From Thermomonas paludicola (GTDB lineage: Bacteria > Pseudomonadota > Gammaproteobacteria > Xanthomonadales > Xanthomonadaceae): 64,000 nt of DNA. Location: contig NZ_CP093311.1 of assembly GCF_024498955.1 (NCBI RefSeq), positions 1,860,001 through 1,924,000 of the forward strand, written 5' to 3'. A program made the translations under genes and the position numbers. The notes below the pieces were generated by a model, which made no database searches, was not told the origin of the DNA, and worked only from the letters and a program-made list of their open reading frames with translations. This document shows positions 10,018-19,374 of this stretch, piece by piece; position 1 is the stretch's first letter; each line of letters begins with the position of its first letter.

Positions 10018-12545
10018 GCCCGCGCTCCCTGTGTACCAGCCTGACCGGCAGCGCGGTCCTGGTTCTTGTTGATCATGAAATTGAGCAGGTAATCGCGGTA
10101 CAACTGCACTACAGCCAAGCTAGGGTTGGCCTTGCCCGCCACCTCGCGCACGTCCTGCGCCATGGTTTTGAAGGATTCGTCCGCGTCGGTGACGATGAAC
10201 ACCTGCGACAAGCCGGTGCGACCCTCCAGCGACTTCAGCAAACGGCCCATGCGGGTTTCATCCAGCAGCACCACGAAATTGCTGCCCTCCGGCGCAAACA
10301 GCACCGGCTCCGGCTCGCCGCGTTTCAGCTTGGGTCGCGGGCCTAACGCCCCAGCCTTCAGCCACAGCAAGGGCAAGATTTCGCGGAAGGCCCGGCGCAG
10401 CGACACGCGTTCGCGCTCCAGAAAATCCAGCTTGAAGTAGGCGAGATTGGCGGCAAAGCCCGCGCTCATCGGGCGCTTTTCTTCCTCCGGCACCAGGATC
10501 GGCCCGAGCAGTTCCACCACCTGCGCTTTCAACTGGTCGAACACGCGCGTGACGGGCGTGACGATGTAGACGTTGGTGATGTGATCTTGCCCGTCCAGTG
10601 ACTCCAGCCAATCTTCTGCGGCCGCTGGGTCAAACAGCACGCTGGCCTTGTGGTCTTTGGAAACGATGAACCGACAAGGATCTTTCACCAGCGTTTGCGG
10701 CAGGCCATCGATCAGCCCCACCACCTGTTTCTTCTTGGGCAGTGTGTCGAGTTGAGCCGGATCGACAAAACCGATCTGCGTGAAGCTGCGCGCTTTCTCA
10801 CGCTCCATGGTTTTGCCAGTCAGGTATTCGCCAGACAGTACCGAGCCATCGTCACGCCGACCAATGATGGTGTACTTGCTGCGCGGCCAGGTCACCGAAC
10901 GGCAGATGCCTTGGGCTTCCCACTCTGCGTCGCCGGGTTGCAGGCCGCGGGCGCTCAAGGATGCGGCCTCCTCTGCGGAGACTTCGTTATTGGTGACCAG
11001 GATGCAGCGGCGTGACCCGCCATCGGTGGCGTTGAGCAGGTTGACGGCATTGAGCGTGGTGCCGCTGCCGGCAAAAAAGTCCACCGTCAAAGCCCTCGGT
11101 TTATCCTCAAGATAGAAGCGAAGCGTATCCCTCACGGCATACAGACTCTTAGGGAATGGAAAGCGGCGATCCGGAAGGATGTCACCAAGTAGCCGGGAGC
11201 CATATTGAGTGGCATCGTGACTGGCAATCCGCCACTGGCTGCCAGGTATGGCAAGCACAAAGCTGGCGTTAGCATCCTCAACCAATATAGAACCGTCTGC
11301 CGCGCGGCCAGCTTCTTGAAACTCCCCACGCTGAATCTTGGCGTATTCGCCGTCTTTCAGAATGTAAATTACAAAGCCACGTTTTTCGTTGCCGCCGACA
11401 CGAACACGACCCTGTTTCATACGTTCGCGCAATGTATCTGGCGTCCACTGCCATCGACCTTCAGACCCATTTTTTCTCATTGGCAATATCGGAACCAACC
11501 CTTTGACCGACGGGGGCTTCGAATCATCTGCCGGTAGCGGATCCCCAACTTTCGCGACTGTTCTTAGCTGTGGGTCAACATAAATTGGATAGAAGCAACC
11601 TGGCGAATCGCTGCGTGAAGCACCGATGCCCGAACGCCGAAGTAAATCCCATCGGATATTTCCAGTGTGCGTTCGCCCTTTTCCTGAAACCCATTCACGA
11701 GCGAGGCGAATCCGACTTGGTGTCGCTTGCCCAAACATCACAACAAAGATGTACTCATCTGCCCGACCGAACCCACCAGCACGCGCAACTACTGCTGGGT
11801 TGATCATGGTGCTGATCATCTGAATTCGCGCTTCTGGAAATTCCTGCTCTAGCAACATTCCAAGGTGAAGATACTCTTTTTCGTCAATCGTGACGAACAG
11901 CACCCCGGACTCCGGCTTGAGCAAGCGCTTGGCCAGTTTCAGCCGCTTTTCCATGAAGGCCAGCCACTTGCTGTGCCGCCAGCCATCGTTGCCGTCCACG
12001 TAGTCATTGTTGTATTTCCAGTCGCGCGCGCCGGTGTTGTAAGGCGGGTCGATGTAGATGCAATCGACCTGACCGGCATACAGGTAATCCAGCAATTGCA
12101 GCGCGTGGTAGTTGTCGGCCTCGATCAGCGTGTGCCAGGGGGCGTCAAGCGGGCCGTTGGCCACGGCATCTACCGGCACCAGCGCGGGGAAGATCGGCTC
12201 GCCAAATTCACGCACCACCAGCAGTTCATCCACCATGAACTGCACCGGTTCTGCCGCAGCGCGGGTCGGTTCGCTGGGGTGTGCCTCGTTGCTGGGCTTG
12301 ACGCAGGTGGCCACGCCCGCGTGGATGGACTTGATTTGCCACACATCTTTCAGCGCACCCTGACGGCGACACACCAGATCGCCCTTGCGTGGCTTGGCAC
12401 CATGTAGTGGCAACAACTCGGGCAGGTGGTCTTCAAACACCAGGCCGAATTTCTTTTCCTTGGCGGCAATGGCCCACTCGGCGGCCAAGCGTTCGCGCAG
12501 GCGTGGATCGCTGATTTGCGCGATCAGGTCATGAATGGCAGACAA
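10014..12545 (-). CDS. Type III DNA methyltransferase (Mod subunit)
   Basis: Adenine-N6 methyltransferase that gives the type III system its sequence specificity; partner of the Res protein encoded next. The 843 residues place the catalytic DPPYN motif (166-170) before the SAM-binding FAGSGT motif (491-496), the beta-class order of Mod proteins. The long stretch between them, with its variable middle, is where the target recognition domain lies. The 340 residues after FAGSGT form an unusually long C-terminal extension of unknown role. The ATG at 12545 is the first of the frame. First gene of the two-gene operon. Confidence 0.9.
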   Translation of the reverse strand: MSAIHDLIAQISDPRLRERLAAEWAIAAKEKKFGLVFEDHLPELLPLHGAKPRKGDLVCRRQGALKDVWQIKSIHAGVATCVKPSNEAHPSEPTRAAAEPVQFMVDELLVVREFGEPIFPALVPVDAVANGPLDAPWHTLIEADNYHALQLLDYLYAGQVDCIYIDPPYNTGARDWKYNNDYVDGNDGWRHSKWLAFMEKRLKLAKRLLKPESGVLFVTIDEKEYLHLGMLLEQEFPEARIQMISTMINPAVVARAGGFGRADEYIFVVMFGQATPSRIRLAREWVSGKGRTHTGNIRWDLLRRSGIGASRSDSPGCFYPIYVDPQLRTVAKVGDPLPADDSKPPSVKGLVPILPMRKNGSEGRWQWTPDTLRERMKQGRVRVGGNEKRGFVIYILKDGEYAKIQRGEFQEAGRAADGSILVEDANASFVLAIPGSQWRIASHDATQYGSRLLGDILPDRRFPFPKSLYAVRDTLRFYLEDKPRALTVDFFAGSGTTLNAVNLLNATDGGSRRCILVTNNEVSAEEAASLSARGLQPGDAEWEAQGICRSVTWPRSKYTIIGRRDDGSVLSGEYLTGKTMEREKARSFTQIGFVDPAQLDTLPKKKQVVGLIDGLPQTLVKDPCRFIVSKDHKASVLFDPAAAEDWLESLDGQDHITNVYIVTPVTRVFDQLKAQVVELLGPILVPEEEKRPMSAGFAANLAYFKLDFLERERVSLRRAFREILPLLWLKAGALGPRPKLKRGEPEPVLFAPEGSNFVVLLDETRMGRLLKSLEGRTGLSQVFIVTDADESFKTMAQDVREVAGKANPSLAVVQLYRDYLLNFMINKNQDRAAGQAGTQGARA

Positions 12546-12679
12546 AAGCTCCCCCTTGTTGTTCGTTGGGCCGTGCCGGGTTCAATCCAGCACTGCCAGA
12601 AATTCGGTGGCCAGCCCTGTGGCCGAAATGAGTTAGGAATTATTGATGCGTGATTAATATGTCAGCCCCGCATGGGCAA

Positions 12680-13342
12680 CTACATTTCCCTCATCGTCTC
12701 CAACGCCGCCCGATCCCCTGCCGTCTGCTCCGGCGGCTGCGCCCGCATCCGCTCCATGTCCGCCCGGTGCTGTGCCCGCAACGCCGGGTCCAGCGCGTCC
12801 ACCGTGCGGGGACGCTGCATCATGGCGTGATCCCCCGGCGCGAGCTGACAATTGCGGCTCAGCGTGTCCATGCCGTCGCGCGTGGTGGGGTCCGCATCCT
12901 GCAGGTTGACCACCACCGCCAGCGTGTCCCCCAACGGCTCCAGCGCAACGCACAGCGCGTCGATGGTGGCTTGGGTGCGCCGGTCCGCTCCATCCACCCG
13001 CACCAGCAGGTTGTGGCGGTCTATCCAGTTGGCCGAGCGCACGCCCGGCAGCGCGCGGGCCACGGCGCGCGCGGCTTCGTGGTCGATGGGGCGGTTGGCA
13101 TCGGCCAGCTTCATGGCGCGGCGCAGGTCTTCGGACAGCGCATCCACGCTGCGCTGCACGCCGGCCTGGTCACCGGTCACCGCAGCGGCGCGGGCGCCCA
13201 GCATGTGGGCGGCCACGCGGCCGGGATCCATCGGTTGGCCCGCCTGCTGCGGACGCGGTGCGTTCGGCGTGTCCGCCTGCGGCGCGCTGCACGCGGCCAA
13301 TAACCCTGCCAATACCAGTGCGCCAACCGTCCGTGTCGTCAT
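12680..13342 (-). CDS. Lipoprotein of unknown function
   Basis: A 220-residue protein with a clear lipoprotein signal: MTTRTVGALVLAGLLAAC, lipobox LAAC with Cys18. After a Pro/Gln-rich linker it is mostly helical and charged, with no domain I recognise. It lies directly upstream, in sequence order, of the inserted type III system but reads on the same strand, with 134 bases between its stop and the mod start. Function unknown; membrane attachment is the only firm inference. Confidence 0.7.
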   Translation of the reverse strand: MTTRTVGALVLAGLLAACSAPQADTPNAPRPQQAGQPMDPGRVAAHMLGARAAAVTGDQAGVQRSVDALSEDLRRAMKLADANRPIDHEAARAVARALPGVRSANWIDRHNLLVRVDGADRRTQATIDALCVALEPLGDTLAVVVNLQDADPTTRDGMDTLSRNCQLAPGDHAMMQRPRTVDALDPALRAQHRADMERMRAQPPEQTAGDRAALETMREM

Positions 13343-13456
13343 GCTGCATTCCCCTTTGTGATGCAGGATACGACACCAGATCGGCGTCGCAGGGGCTGCG
13401 ATGGAGATCGCGCCCCTGCGGTGCCCCTACGGGGGTTGCTGCAAGCCTTGCGCTGA

Positions 13457-13783
13457 CTTCAGCGGGCTGTGCGGGGGAATCTGTGCGCGTGGGGCTGACT
13501 GAACGCGGCTTTCCGCCAACAGCAGCGCGGATTCAAGCGGACTGCGCCGGGCCTCAAGCGAACAGCAGGGGGTAGTCAACTGGGCTGCGCCGGGCTTCAA
13601 GCGAACGGCTGTTGGCCTTGTGTTGACCGCAGCTGGCTTCAAGCAAACCGTGCGGGACTTTGAGCGGGCTGCTCCGCGCTTCAAGCGAACAGCACGCTGC
13701 TTCGTGCTGGCTGCACTGCGCCGCGGGCGAACTGCACTGCGCTTCAAGCTGGCAGCAGTACGCTGAAAGCGCCATTCGAGTGG
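13457..13783. repeat. Degenerate 21-bp tandem repeat (minisatellite)
   Basis: About fifteen imperfect copies of a 21-bp unit whose core reads CTTCAAGCGAACNGC. From 13616 to 13762 the units start exactly 21 bases apart (13616, 13637, 13658, 13679, 13700, 13721, 13742, 13763). Since 21 is a multiple of three, frames on both strands stay open and give seven-residue repeats, for example RLKPGAA/RLKRGAA on the minus strand at 13427-13747. I do not call a gene: no ribosome site and no known family. This fills most of the 13343-13881 gap. Confidence 0.7.
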
Positions 13784-13806
13784 CGGCGGAAGCGCCTGCG
13801 CGGAAA

Positions 13807-13834
13807 CAAAAAAGACCGGGTCCCGAAGGACCCG
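13807..13834 (-). terminator. Rho-independent terminator of the 13882-14385 gene
   Basis: On the minus strand a 7-bp stem CGGGTCC/GGACCCG with a UUCG loop is followed within three bases by a run of six T. It lies 47 bases after the stop of the upstream minus-strand gene. Confidence 0.85.
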
Positions 13835-13881
13835 ATCACATATCCCCTGATGTTGCGACTGCCCCCCATGCCAACCCGCCG

Positions 13882-14385
13882 TCAGGCGGCGTCGGTGCTG
13901 CCGTTGCCCTCCGCGGCGTCGTCGTTGGCGGCAGCGCGGCGGCGGCCCTGGGCCTTGAAGCGGGTGCCCAGCCCGGCCCGCAGGGACGCCAGGCCCTGGC
14001 TCTTGCCGGACACCTTCAACAGGCCGTAGGCCTCCAGCGCGGTGACCAACACGTCGCTTCCCAGCAGGGTTTCCGTGTCCTGCATGCGTTCCAGCAGCCG
14101 CTGGAGGCGCTGGCGGCGGGGCCGCAGGGCATCGAACGCCGCCAGATCCCCTAGTGCGGAGGGCAGTTCCAGGCTGGGATTGACGATCTGCGGGTTCTGG
14201 GCAATCACGCTCAGGGTCTGGCGGCAGAAGGTTTCGGACTTGCCACCCATCTTGGGCAGACGAATCCGCTCTTTTGCGTCCAGCGCCACCAACTCGGTCA
14301 GGGCGGATTCCAGGCTGACGATGGCAGCATCCACGGCAGCCAGCTTGGCGGCGGGCAGGGACAGGGTGATTCGATTTTGGGGCAT
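13882..14385 (-). CDS. Conserved hypothetical protein
   Basis: A 167-residue soluble, helix-rich protein. It starts MPQNRITLSLPAAKLAAVDAA and carries KMGGKSETFCRQTL and GLLKVSGKSQGLASL, blocks I associate with a widespread uncharacterised bacterial family; no enzyme motif is visible. The frame is open 26 codons further upstream, but the ATG at 14385 fits the conserved N terminus. It has its own terminator (13807-13834) and an operator-like palindrome just upstream (14421-14442), so it appears to be a single-gene unit, perhaps self-regulated. Function unknown. Confidence 0.75.
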   Translation of the reverse strand: MPQNRITLSLPAAKLAAVDAAIVSLESALTELVALDAKERIRLPKMGGKSETFCRQTLSVIAQNPQIVNPSLELPSALGDLAAFDALRPRRQRLQRLLERMQDTETLLGSDVLVTALEAYGLLKVSGKSQGLASLRAGLGTRFKAQGRRRAAANDDAAEGNGSTDAA

Positions 14386-14420
14386 GGTTTCACCTACAGG
14401 TAGTAGTGGAGGAATGCCGC

Positions 14421-14442
14421 AATCCACTAGATGTAGTGGATT
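14421..14442. promoter_or_regulatory. Operator-like palindrome upstream of the 13882-14385 gene
   Basis: AATCCACTA and TAGTGGATT form a perfect 9-bp inverted repeat with a four-base spacer; another TAGTGGA half-site lies at 14404-14410. The site is 36 bases upstream of the minus-strand start at 14385. The rest of 14386-14844 shows no gene or other clear element. Confidence 0.45.
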
Positions 14443-14844
14443 TGGCATGGAAACCTTATGCAAGAAGAATTTTCCGTGTCAACGAAGAAATGTGACCAAA
14501 TCTACTTTTGCAGATGTTTCACGTGTGCTAGTGACGCTGAAAGTCGCGCCCTGTCTCAGTTTCCGTGAGACAACGGGCCTACCGGCGTTTGCGTGGAACA
14601 TCGGTCACGCACAGGGGAAGTGCGGGTTTTGCGTCGCACAGGGTGAGACGGTGCGCAAAAACAGGGGGCATTTGCGCGGCTGATTTGCTGAAACTTGCGC
14701 CAGAGCAAGCGCTTGACACCCGCCCGCGGGATACCCGGCATGCATGGATATTGGACTGGCGCAGCAGCGCAGAAATGACCAGCCCGTGGCTGGGGATGGT
14801 GCTGCCTTGGCAAGCGCCCGGGTCGGCAGCTGGCCTTGCTGTCC

Positions 14845-15198
14845 TTACTTCGCTTTGGCTGGCTTGGCCGCTTTCTTCTTCGCTTCCTTCACCTTCGGCA
14901 CCGGCATCAACACCGCCGTCTCCAACAACAACTCCCGCAGGCAGTCGGCGTCGTCCAGCAACTCATCGGCCACCGGGTAATCCTTGGCGCCGGGGTACGG
15001 CAGGCGCTGCGGCAGGTGCGGGGCCAGCCGCGTGGCGGCGGCGGAGGGTTTGACGAACAGGCTGTTGTCGCAGGCGAAGGCCACCACTTTCTCGTCCACG
15101 TACAGGGCATATTCCCCGAACATGCGGCGGTGGGTCAGGCGGGCGCCCAAGCCGGCCTGCTCTGCGATATAGGCGATGAAATCGGTGTCGGTAGCCAT
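14845..15198 (-). CDS. TfoX/Sxy N-terminal domain protein
   Basis: A 117-residue protein matching the N-terminal domain of TfoX/Sxy competence regulators: the RRMFGEYALYVDEKVVAFACDNSLFVK core is diagnostic. It lacks the C-terminal TfoX domain, as many stand-alone family members do, so a competence role cannot be assumed. The last 20 residues are Lys/Ala-rich and could bind nucleic acid. A single gene; no operon partner. Confidence 0.85.
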   Translation of the reverse strand: MATDTDFIAYIAEQAGLGARLTHRRMFGEYALYVDEKVVAFACDNSLFVKPSAAATRLAPHLPQRLPYPGAKDYPVADELLDDADCLRELLLETAVLMPVPKVKEAKKKAAKPAKAK

Positions 15199-15267
15199 GG
15201 CGCGCGGCGGGCGGGCCGGGCGGGCCGGCGGGGCCTACACCATAGCGCCTGTTTTTGTGCAAGAGCG

Positions 15268-15312
15268 ATCCCCGCTTTCGCGGGGATGACGCGCTGGAGG
15301 CGGGGATGACGG
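15268..15312. repeat. Intergenic REP-like hairpin
   Basis: ATCCCCGC-TTTC-GCGGGGAT forms an 8-bp stem (15268-15287), followed by a second GGCGGGGATGAC half-copy at 15300-15311. Such GTCATCCCCGC repeats are scattered in Xanthomonad genomes. Confidence 0.65.
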
Positions 15313-15342
15313 CGAGCGCGACCAGAGCCGTGCTGGCCGGGA

Positions 15343-16902
15343 TCAGCCGCAGCCTTCCAGCTTCAGGCTCTGGCCGGGTTTGATGGCGTATTTCGGCTTC
15401 TTCAACCGGTTGACCTTGGCCAGGTCGTCCAGGTCGCAGCGGAACTTGCCGGCAATGCTGGACAGGGTTTCGCCACGCTTGACGCTATGGGTCTTGGCCT
15501 TGGCCGCTGGTTTGCCGGGGCGCGCTGGCACTGCCGGCACAACGCTGGCGACCGGCGGCGTCGCGCTGGCAGCCGTACCGGCGGGCATGGGGTCGCCCAC
15601 CCGCACCAGCGCGGTACGCGCGTCGCTGGCCACCAGTTCCTGCGCCAGCTCCAGACGCTTGCCACGGGTGCAATTGAAGCGATACAGCCAGCTGATGCGG
15701 CTGGTGGCATTCAGCATCGTTCCTGCCGGCAGCATGACGTCTGGCGACCAGCGCGGATTGAGGTTGCGCAGCGCGCGCAGGTAGCCATCGCGCGAGCCCC
15801 AGTTGCCCAGGCAGATGGTGAGTTCGTACAGCGAGGCCGGCTGCGCCAGCACGATGCCGGCCGGTCGGGCGCTGACCCGCGGCCAGCGGATGCCATAGTC
15901 CTTCGGGTGCAGGAACAACCACGCGGCGGCGATCACCATCGGCACGTAGTCCTTGGTTTCCGCCGGGAACTGGTTATAGACGTCGATGTCCCAGAAACTG
16001 CGCCCGCCGGTTTCGCGGAACACGCGCAGGGCGCGGCCCTCGCCGCCGTTGTAACCGGCCAGCGACAGCTCGATGCTGTTGTCGAGCTGGCCCATGCGTT
16101 CGCTGAGGTACTGCGCGGCCGCATCGGCGGAGGCGGCCGGGTCGTAGCGGGTGTCAAAGCCGCTGCCGTCATCGCCCAGCCCGAAGCGGCGCCCGGTGGA
16201 GGGCATGAACTGCAGCGGCCCCACGGCGCCGGCACGCGAGCCCACATGCACCTTGCCGTTGGACTCCTTGGCCATGATGCCGAACAACAGCGCCTCCGGC
16301 AGGCCGTGGCGGCGGAACGCCGGCGACATCAGGTGCTGCATGTAGCGGTAGTTCTCGTAGCTGTCCATCAGCGACGGGCGCATGTCGGTAAGCCAGCGGC
16401 GAATGCCGGCCTGCACCGCCGGATTGAATTGCACCATCTTCACGAAGCGCTGCCCTTCCTCGCTGAGCAGCGCGGCGGCGTTGGCGGACGCGGGCACGCT
16501 GGCGTCGTCCAGGTCGCTCTCGTCGATGGGGTCGGCGCCACCCTCGTCGGCCAGCAGGTCGTCGAAGCGCGGCGTGGCCTGTAGCAGGCGTTCGTACGTC
16601 GCCAGCATGGTCTCCACCGAGCAGCCGCGCTGCTTGCCGCAGGCGTCCACCACGTCCTTCATGTCCGCCAGCGCGGCGGTGGTCGCATTGGCCGCCGCCT
16701 CTTCATCGTCTGCCAGCATCGCGTCGCGGTAGCGTTTTTCGGCGGCGTCCATGCGCTGCTGCAACTCGATCGCCGATGCATGCCGGGTATCGGTGCGCTT
16801 CGCCTCGCCCCGTTTGCTGGCGGCGTGCGCCGGCAGGGTGGACAGCATCGCCGACAGCGACAAGACAATGGCAGCAAGGGCAGGCAGCGGGCGCACGGGC
16901 AT
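15343..16902 (-). CDS. MltD-like lytic transglycosylase with LysM domain
   Basis: Periplasmic/outer-membrane muramidase cutting the MurNAc-GlcNAc bond of peptidoglycan without hydrolysis. The 519 residues start at MPVRPLPALAAIVLSLSA, a signal peptide; a longer frame upstream lacks such a lead. The SLT domain (about 190-340) has the catalytic Glu in GIMAKESNGK and the substrate loop GAVGPLQFMPSTG. A C-terminal LysM domain ([16 protein letters not shown] to the end) binds peptidoglycan; the region around LGNWGSRDGYLRALRNLNP may be a second, diverged one. No lipobox is seen, unlike E. coli MltD. Divergent from the HerA-like gene. Confidence 0.88.
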   Translation of the reverse strand: MPVRPLPALAAIVLSLSAMLSTLPAHAASKRGEAKRTDTRHASAIELQQRMDAAEKRYRDAMLADDEEAAANATTAALADMKDVVDACGKQRGCSVETMLATYERLLQATPRFDDLLADEGGADPIDESDLDDASVPASANAAALLSEEGQRFVKMVQFNPAVQAGIRRWLTDMRPSLMDSYENYRYMQHLMSPAFRRHGLPEALLFGIMAKESNGKVHVGSRAGAVGPLQFMPSTGRRFGLGDDGSGFDTRYDPAASADAAAQYLSERMGQLDNSIELSLAGYNGGEGRALRVFRETGGRSFWDIDVYNQFPAETKDYVPMVIAAAWLFLHPKDYGIRWPRVSARPAGIVLAQPASLYELTICLGNWGSRDGYLRALRNLNPRWSPDVMLPAGTMLNATSRISWLYRFNCTRGKRLELAQELVASDARTALVRVGDPMPAGTAASATPPVASVVPAVPARPGKPAAKAKTHSVKRGETLSSIAGKFRCDLDDLAKVNRLKKPKYAIKPGQSLKLEGCG

Positions 16903-17044
16903 AGAGCAGGCACAACTTGGGACAACGGGCCGGCAGGGTAGCCGCGCGGACTCCATGCAGGCAACCCGCAACGGTCATGATTGCCGGCTCCATTCGCATA
17001 GAATCCGGCAGTCGCACACAATTTCCGCCATTCAGGAACATCCC

Positions 17045-18556
17045 ATGGATCCGATCTTCGTCGGCAAAGCCGTCACCACCGACACCAGCGGCAACGTGTT
17101 CCTGCTGCCGAGGTACGGCAACCGCCACGGGCTGGTGGCCGGCGCCACCGGCACCGGCAAGACGGTGACGCTGATGACGCTGGCAGAGGGCTTTTCGCGG
17201 ATCGGCGTACCGGTGTTCCTGGCCGACGTGAAGGGCGACGTGGCCGGGCTGGCGGTGCCTGGCACGATGAGCGAGCGGCTGCAGCAGCGCGTCGCGCAGT
17301 TGGGCATCGGCGACTATCGCAACGAAGCCGCGCCGGTGGTGTTCTGGGACCTGTGGGGCAAGGCCGGCCACCCGGTACGCACTACCGTCAGCGAGATGGG
17401 CCCCACCCTGCTGGGGCGCATCCTGGAGCTCAACGACACCCAGTCCGGCGTGCTGGACATCCTGTTCAAATTGGCCGATGACCGCGGCCTGCTGCTGCTC
17501 GATCTGGAAGACCTGCGCGCCCTGCTGGGCCTGATTGCCGAGGAACGCCAGGACATCAGCACCTCCTACGGACTGGTCAGCTCGCAGTCGATCGGCGCCA
17601 TCCAGCGCGCCCTGCTGCGGCTGGAACAGGAAGGCGCCGGACTCTTTTTCGGCGAGCCGGCGCTGGAACTGACCGACCTGATGCGCACCACCCCCGACGG
17701 CCGCGGCGTGGTGAACATCCTCGCCGCCGACCAGCTGATCCTGAAGCCGAAGCTGTATTCCAGCTTCCTGCTGTGGCTGCTGTCGGAGCTGTTCGAGACC
17801 CTGCCGGAAGTGGGCGACCTGGAAAAGCCGAAACTCGTCTTCGTGTTCGACGAGGCGCACCTGCTGTTCGATGACGCGCCGGCCGCGCTTCGCCAACGCA
17901 TCGAACAAGTCGTGCGGCTGATTCGCTCGAAGGGTGTGGGCGTGTATTTCTGCTCGCAGTTCCCGGACGACATTCCCGATGAAATCCTCGGCCAGATGGG
18001 CAACCGCGTGCAGCACGCGCTGCGTGCGTTCACCCCGCGTGACCAGAAGGCGGTGAAAACCGCGGCGGAAACCTTCGTCACCAATCCCGCGTTGAACGTG
18101 GCCACCGCCATTGGTCAACTGGGCGTGGGCGAAGCGCTGGTCTCCACCCTGCAGGACAAGGGTGTGCCGATGCCGGTGGAAAAAACCCTGATCGCGCCGC
18201 CACGCTGCCGGATGGGCGCGATCACCGACGCCGAACGTGCGCAGGTTCGCGCTGGCAGCCCGGTGGGGGGCAAATACGACACCCGCATCGACCGCGATTC
18301 CGCAGCCGAGTTGCTGGCGAAGAAGGCCGAAGCCAGGACCGAACAGGCGCAGGCGCCGCAGGCCAGGACGCGTGCCAGCGACGATGCGCAGGAAGGCGGC
18401 TTCGGCGGCGCGGTCAAGGACGCGCTGTTCGGCACCAAGCGCCGCCAGGGCATGATCGAGACCATGGCCAAGCAGACCGCACGCACGGTGGGCAGCCAGG
18501 TGGGCCGGCAGATCCTGCGCGGCCTGCTGGGCGGCATCTTCGGCGGCAAGCGCTGA
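17045..18556 (+). CDS. HerA-like ATPase, DUF853 family
   Basis: A 503-residue P-loop ATPase of the DUF853 branch of the HerA/FtsK superfamily. Walker A is GATGTGKT (33-40); the Walker B acid is in [44 protein letters not shown] holds the arginine-finger region. The C-terminal tail becomes Gly/Arg-rich and membrane-avoiding ([10 protein letters not shown]). The family is widely conserved but its substrate is not known; a DNA- or protein-translocating role is inferred. Seven bases upstream of greB, likely co-transcribed. Confidence 0.88.
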   Translation: MDPIFVGKAVTTDTSGNVFLLPRYGNRHGLVAGATGTGKTVTLMTLAEGFSRIGVPVFLADVKGDVAGLAVPGTMSERLQQRVAQLGIGDYRNEAAPVVFWDLWGKAGHPVRTTVSEMGPTLLGRILELNDTQSGVLDILFKLADDRGLLLLDLEDLRALLGLIAEERQDISTSYGLVSSQSIGAIQRALLRLEQEGAGLFFGEPALELTDLMRTTPDGRGVVNILAADQLILKPKLYSSFLLWLLSELFETLPEVGDLEKPKLVFVFDEAHLLFDDAPAALRQRIEQVVRLIRSKGVGVYFCSQFPDDIPDEILGQMGNRVQHALRAFTPRDQKAVKTAAETFVTNPALNVATAIGQLGVGEALVSTLQDKGVPMPVEKTLIAPPRCRMGAITDAERAQVRAGSPVGGKYDTRIDRDSAAELLAKKAEARTEQAQAPQARTRASDDAQEGGFGGAVKDALFGTKRRQGMIETMAKQTARTVGSQVGRQILRGLLGGIFGGKR

Positions 18557-18563
18557 GCCGGAC

Positions 18564-19070
18564 ATGAGCCGCTGGCGGCCGCCTGCCGAGAAGAGCACGG
18601 CGCTGATCACCCGCGAAGGCCACGACCGGCTGAAGGCCGAGCTGGACGCGCTGTGGCGCGTGCGGCGCCCGGAGGTGGTGAAGGCGCTGGCCGCCGCTGC
18701 CGCCGAGGGCGACCGCTCGGAAAACGCCGAATACACCTATCGCAAGAAACAACTGGGTGAAATTGATCGCCGGGTGCGCTATCTCAGCAAGCGGCTGGAA
18801 GAACTGCGCGTGGTGGACGCCGCTCCCAGCGATCCCGATGCCGTGTTCTTCGGTGCACAGGTGGAATTGGAGAACGCTGGCACCGGCGAGCGGGTGCGCT
18901 ATCGCATCGTCGGCCCCGACGAAACCGACGCGCAGCGTGGCTGGATCAGCATCGATGCCCCATTGGCGCGGGCGATGCTGAAAAAACGCGTGGACGACGA
19001 CTTCGGAAGCACCCTGCCCAGCGGCCGGGTGAACTTCGTGATTATCGGAATCGACTACCCGACCGCCTGA
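18564..19070 (+). CDS. greB: Transcription elongation factor GreB
   Basis: Rescues backtracked RNA polymerase by stimulating transcript cleavage through its secondary channel. The N-terminal coiled coil carries the two acidic tip residues ([15 protein letters not shown]), followed by the FKBP-like domain (residues about 90-160). GreB rather than GreA because of length (168) and the extended C terminus [14 protein letters not shown]. Seven bases after the HerA-like gene; converges on the small acetyltransferase gene with only six bases between stops. Confidence 0.93.
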   Translation: MSRWRPPAEKSTALITREGHDRLKAELDALWRVRRPEVVKALAAAAAEGDRSENAEYTYRKKQLGEIDRRVRYLSKRLEELRVVDAAPSDPDAVFFGAQVELENAGTGERVRYRIVGPDETDAQRGWISIDAPLARAMLKKRVDDDFGSTLPSGRVNFVIIGIDYPTA

Positions 19071-19076
19071 AGCGCC

Positions 19077-19349
19077 TCAGGTCCGCAGCGATTCGAATTC
19101 CGGGTGGCGACGCATCCAGGTCTCGGCATAGGAACACTGCGGGTCAACCTTCAGCCCCTGCTCGCGCGCGTATTCCAGCGCGAAGCGCACCAGCTCCGAA
19201 GCGATCCCGCGGCCGCCGATTTCCGGCGGGACGATGGTGTGGGTGATGGCAATGCTGCCCGCGCCAGGCTCGTATTCCACGTAGGCAATCTGGTCATCCA
19301 CTTCGGTGGAAAAGCGATGGGTAAAGGCGTCGTGATGAATCGTGGTCAT
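19077..19349 (-). CDS. Small GNAT-like N-acetyltransferase (YjdJ type)
   Basis: A 90-residue minimal GNAT fold. The acetyl-CoA loop is ...PPEIGGRGIASELVRFALEYAREQ, and PQCSYAETWMRRHPEF is the Cys/Tyr C-terminal signature of the short YjdJ-like group; the substrate of these proteins is not known. The ATG at 19349 begins the family-typical MTTIHHDAFTHRFSTEVDD. The end of the rhomboid gene lies 25 bases upstream in the same direction, so these and the GST gene may share one transcript. Confidence 0.85.
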   Translation of the reverse strand: MTTIHHDAFTHRFSTEVDDQIAYVEYEPGAGSIAITHTIVPPEIGGRGIASELVRFALEYAREQGLKVDPQCSYAETWMRRHPEFESLRT

Positions 19350-19374
19350 GATGATGTCCGGCAGGAAAGAGAGC

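Noticed and set aside
16703..18736. 677-codon minus-strand reading frame
   Set aside because: Mirror of the HerA-like ATPase gene; composition is typical of antisense frames.
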